64,000 bases of DNA from Nautilus pompilius (Eukaryota; Mollusca; Cephalopoda; Nautilida; Nautilidae): positions 186,001 through 250,000 of the forward strand of contig JACATO010002142.1 in assembly GCA_018389105.1 (NCBI GenBank), read 5' to 3'. The translations under genes were made by a program, and so were the position numbers. The notes under the pieces are model-generated. The model saw nothing but the letters and a program-made list of their open reading frames with translations. It had not been told where the DNA came from and made no database searches. Within the stretch, counting starts at the first letter, position 1, and each line of letters starts with the position of its first letter. Shown in pieces: positions 63,398 through 64,000 of this stretch.

Positions 63398-64000
63398 ACT
63401 TAATTTTTGCTTAACTCTTCAAACAGATTCGAGACTAATAACACGCCCACGTAGCCATTAAAAAAAAAAAAAAAAACTGTTCAAAGTTCTGTCAGCTCCT
63501 GAGATATTCAACCCAAGATATGTGGGTTCACAACTTATTTGTAGACTTGTCATGGTAACCATGCGAGTTCATTAAATATGCAAAACACTTTGGCACTGTA
63601 CTCTTTTAACTGTTAATCAGACTTGTCAAATTTCGTCTCACACCTTTTTTTATTTGAAGACAGCACTTGTTTGAATGCAGTGTTATTGGGATTTTGCACA
63701 TTTTTCATGTTTTATTATTATTTTTTTAGACTTTTTCTTAATTTTTGAAATTCTGTGAATTACAAAATATGATATATTCATCCAAACTTTAAACTAATGC
63801 AGGTAAGAACATTTTCCCCATGCAATGCTTTGGTCAGACTTTACCATATTCGGAAGAATTTGGATGAAAAACAATGGAGTTGTATACCAGAAAATGGTAA
63901 AATGTCATAATTAGGAGAAATGCATTCAAAAATACTGGTAGACTTGGTACCATTGAGTCTATACTTCTACTATGTCAATTGAACTTCCACATGGTTTTTG
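63398..64000. other. AT-rich non-coding end of window
   Basis: No gene was recognised. A poly-A run at 63460-63476 and AT-rich unique sequence continue to the window edge. Confidence 0.5.

Overview
The window is AT-rich eukaryotic (metazoan) nuclear DNA. It has long introns, abundant poly-A/T tracts, strong CpG depletion outside one promoter and one transposon, and many decayed DNA transposons. Two divergent protein-coding genes explain all convincing coding sequence; there is no operon, CRISPR array, rRNA or recognisable tRNA gene. The protein style (LysM second helix KLWSND, not the vertebrate RLYTND type), large introns and repeat mix suggest an invertebrate with an expanded genome, such as a cephalopod-like mollusc or a chelicerate. 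Species cannot be fixed from the sequence alone.

Minus strand, about 54.13 kb down to 8.65 kb: a LYSMD1/2-type gene (LysM and putative peptidoglycan-binding domain protein). Exon 1 (53968-54132) carries the N-terminus and the first half of the LysM domain. Exon 2 (29273-29565) carries the second half plus a conserved C-terminal helix. Exon 3 (23476-23897) is a long Ser-rich, low-conservation exon. Exon 4 (8646-8841) is the terminal coding exon, ending DEDLYQL. Inside the 24-kb first intron lies a second, divergent copy of the LysM-start exon (37949-38098), with its own ATG and an identical phase-0 donor position: an apparent alternative first exon. A further phase-compatible short exon lies at 17577-17667. 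The exon 2 to exon 3 phases do not match, so a small exon is probably missing from this model.

Plus strand, 54.42 kb to about 62.14 kb: GTF2A2, the small (gamma) subunit of TFIIA. Three secure coding exons have family-typical boundaries and the last exon is ambiguous. GTF2A2 and LYSMD are head to head with 283 bp between start codons, in a CpG-rich segment typical of a bidirectional promoter. A minisatellite of ten 56/59-bp units abuts the LYSMD exon 1 donor.

The rest is introns and flanks filled with mobile elements. These are an internally deleted Tc1-like element closely resembling elements common in teleost genomes (55527-56731); a decayed Tc1 with long inverted ends (40618-42203); two other Tc1 relics and one Tc1 fragment with both ends (50089-51037); a CpG-dense 505-bp non-autonomous hAT element with perfect 8-bp target duplications (16901-17405); a relic of a little-characterised transposase family beside the Tc1 (about 56.74-59.34 kb); a possible CENP-B/Tigger-type fragment (63078-63397); tRNA-derived SINE copies; and several unnamed dispersed repeats. 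The most interesting points are the duplicated LysM exon, the donor-abutting minisatellite, the possible horizontally acquired Tc1, and the little-characterised transposase relic with candidate termini.
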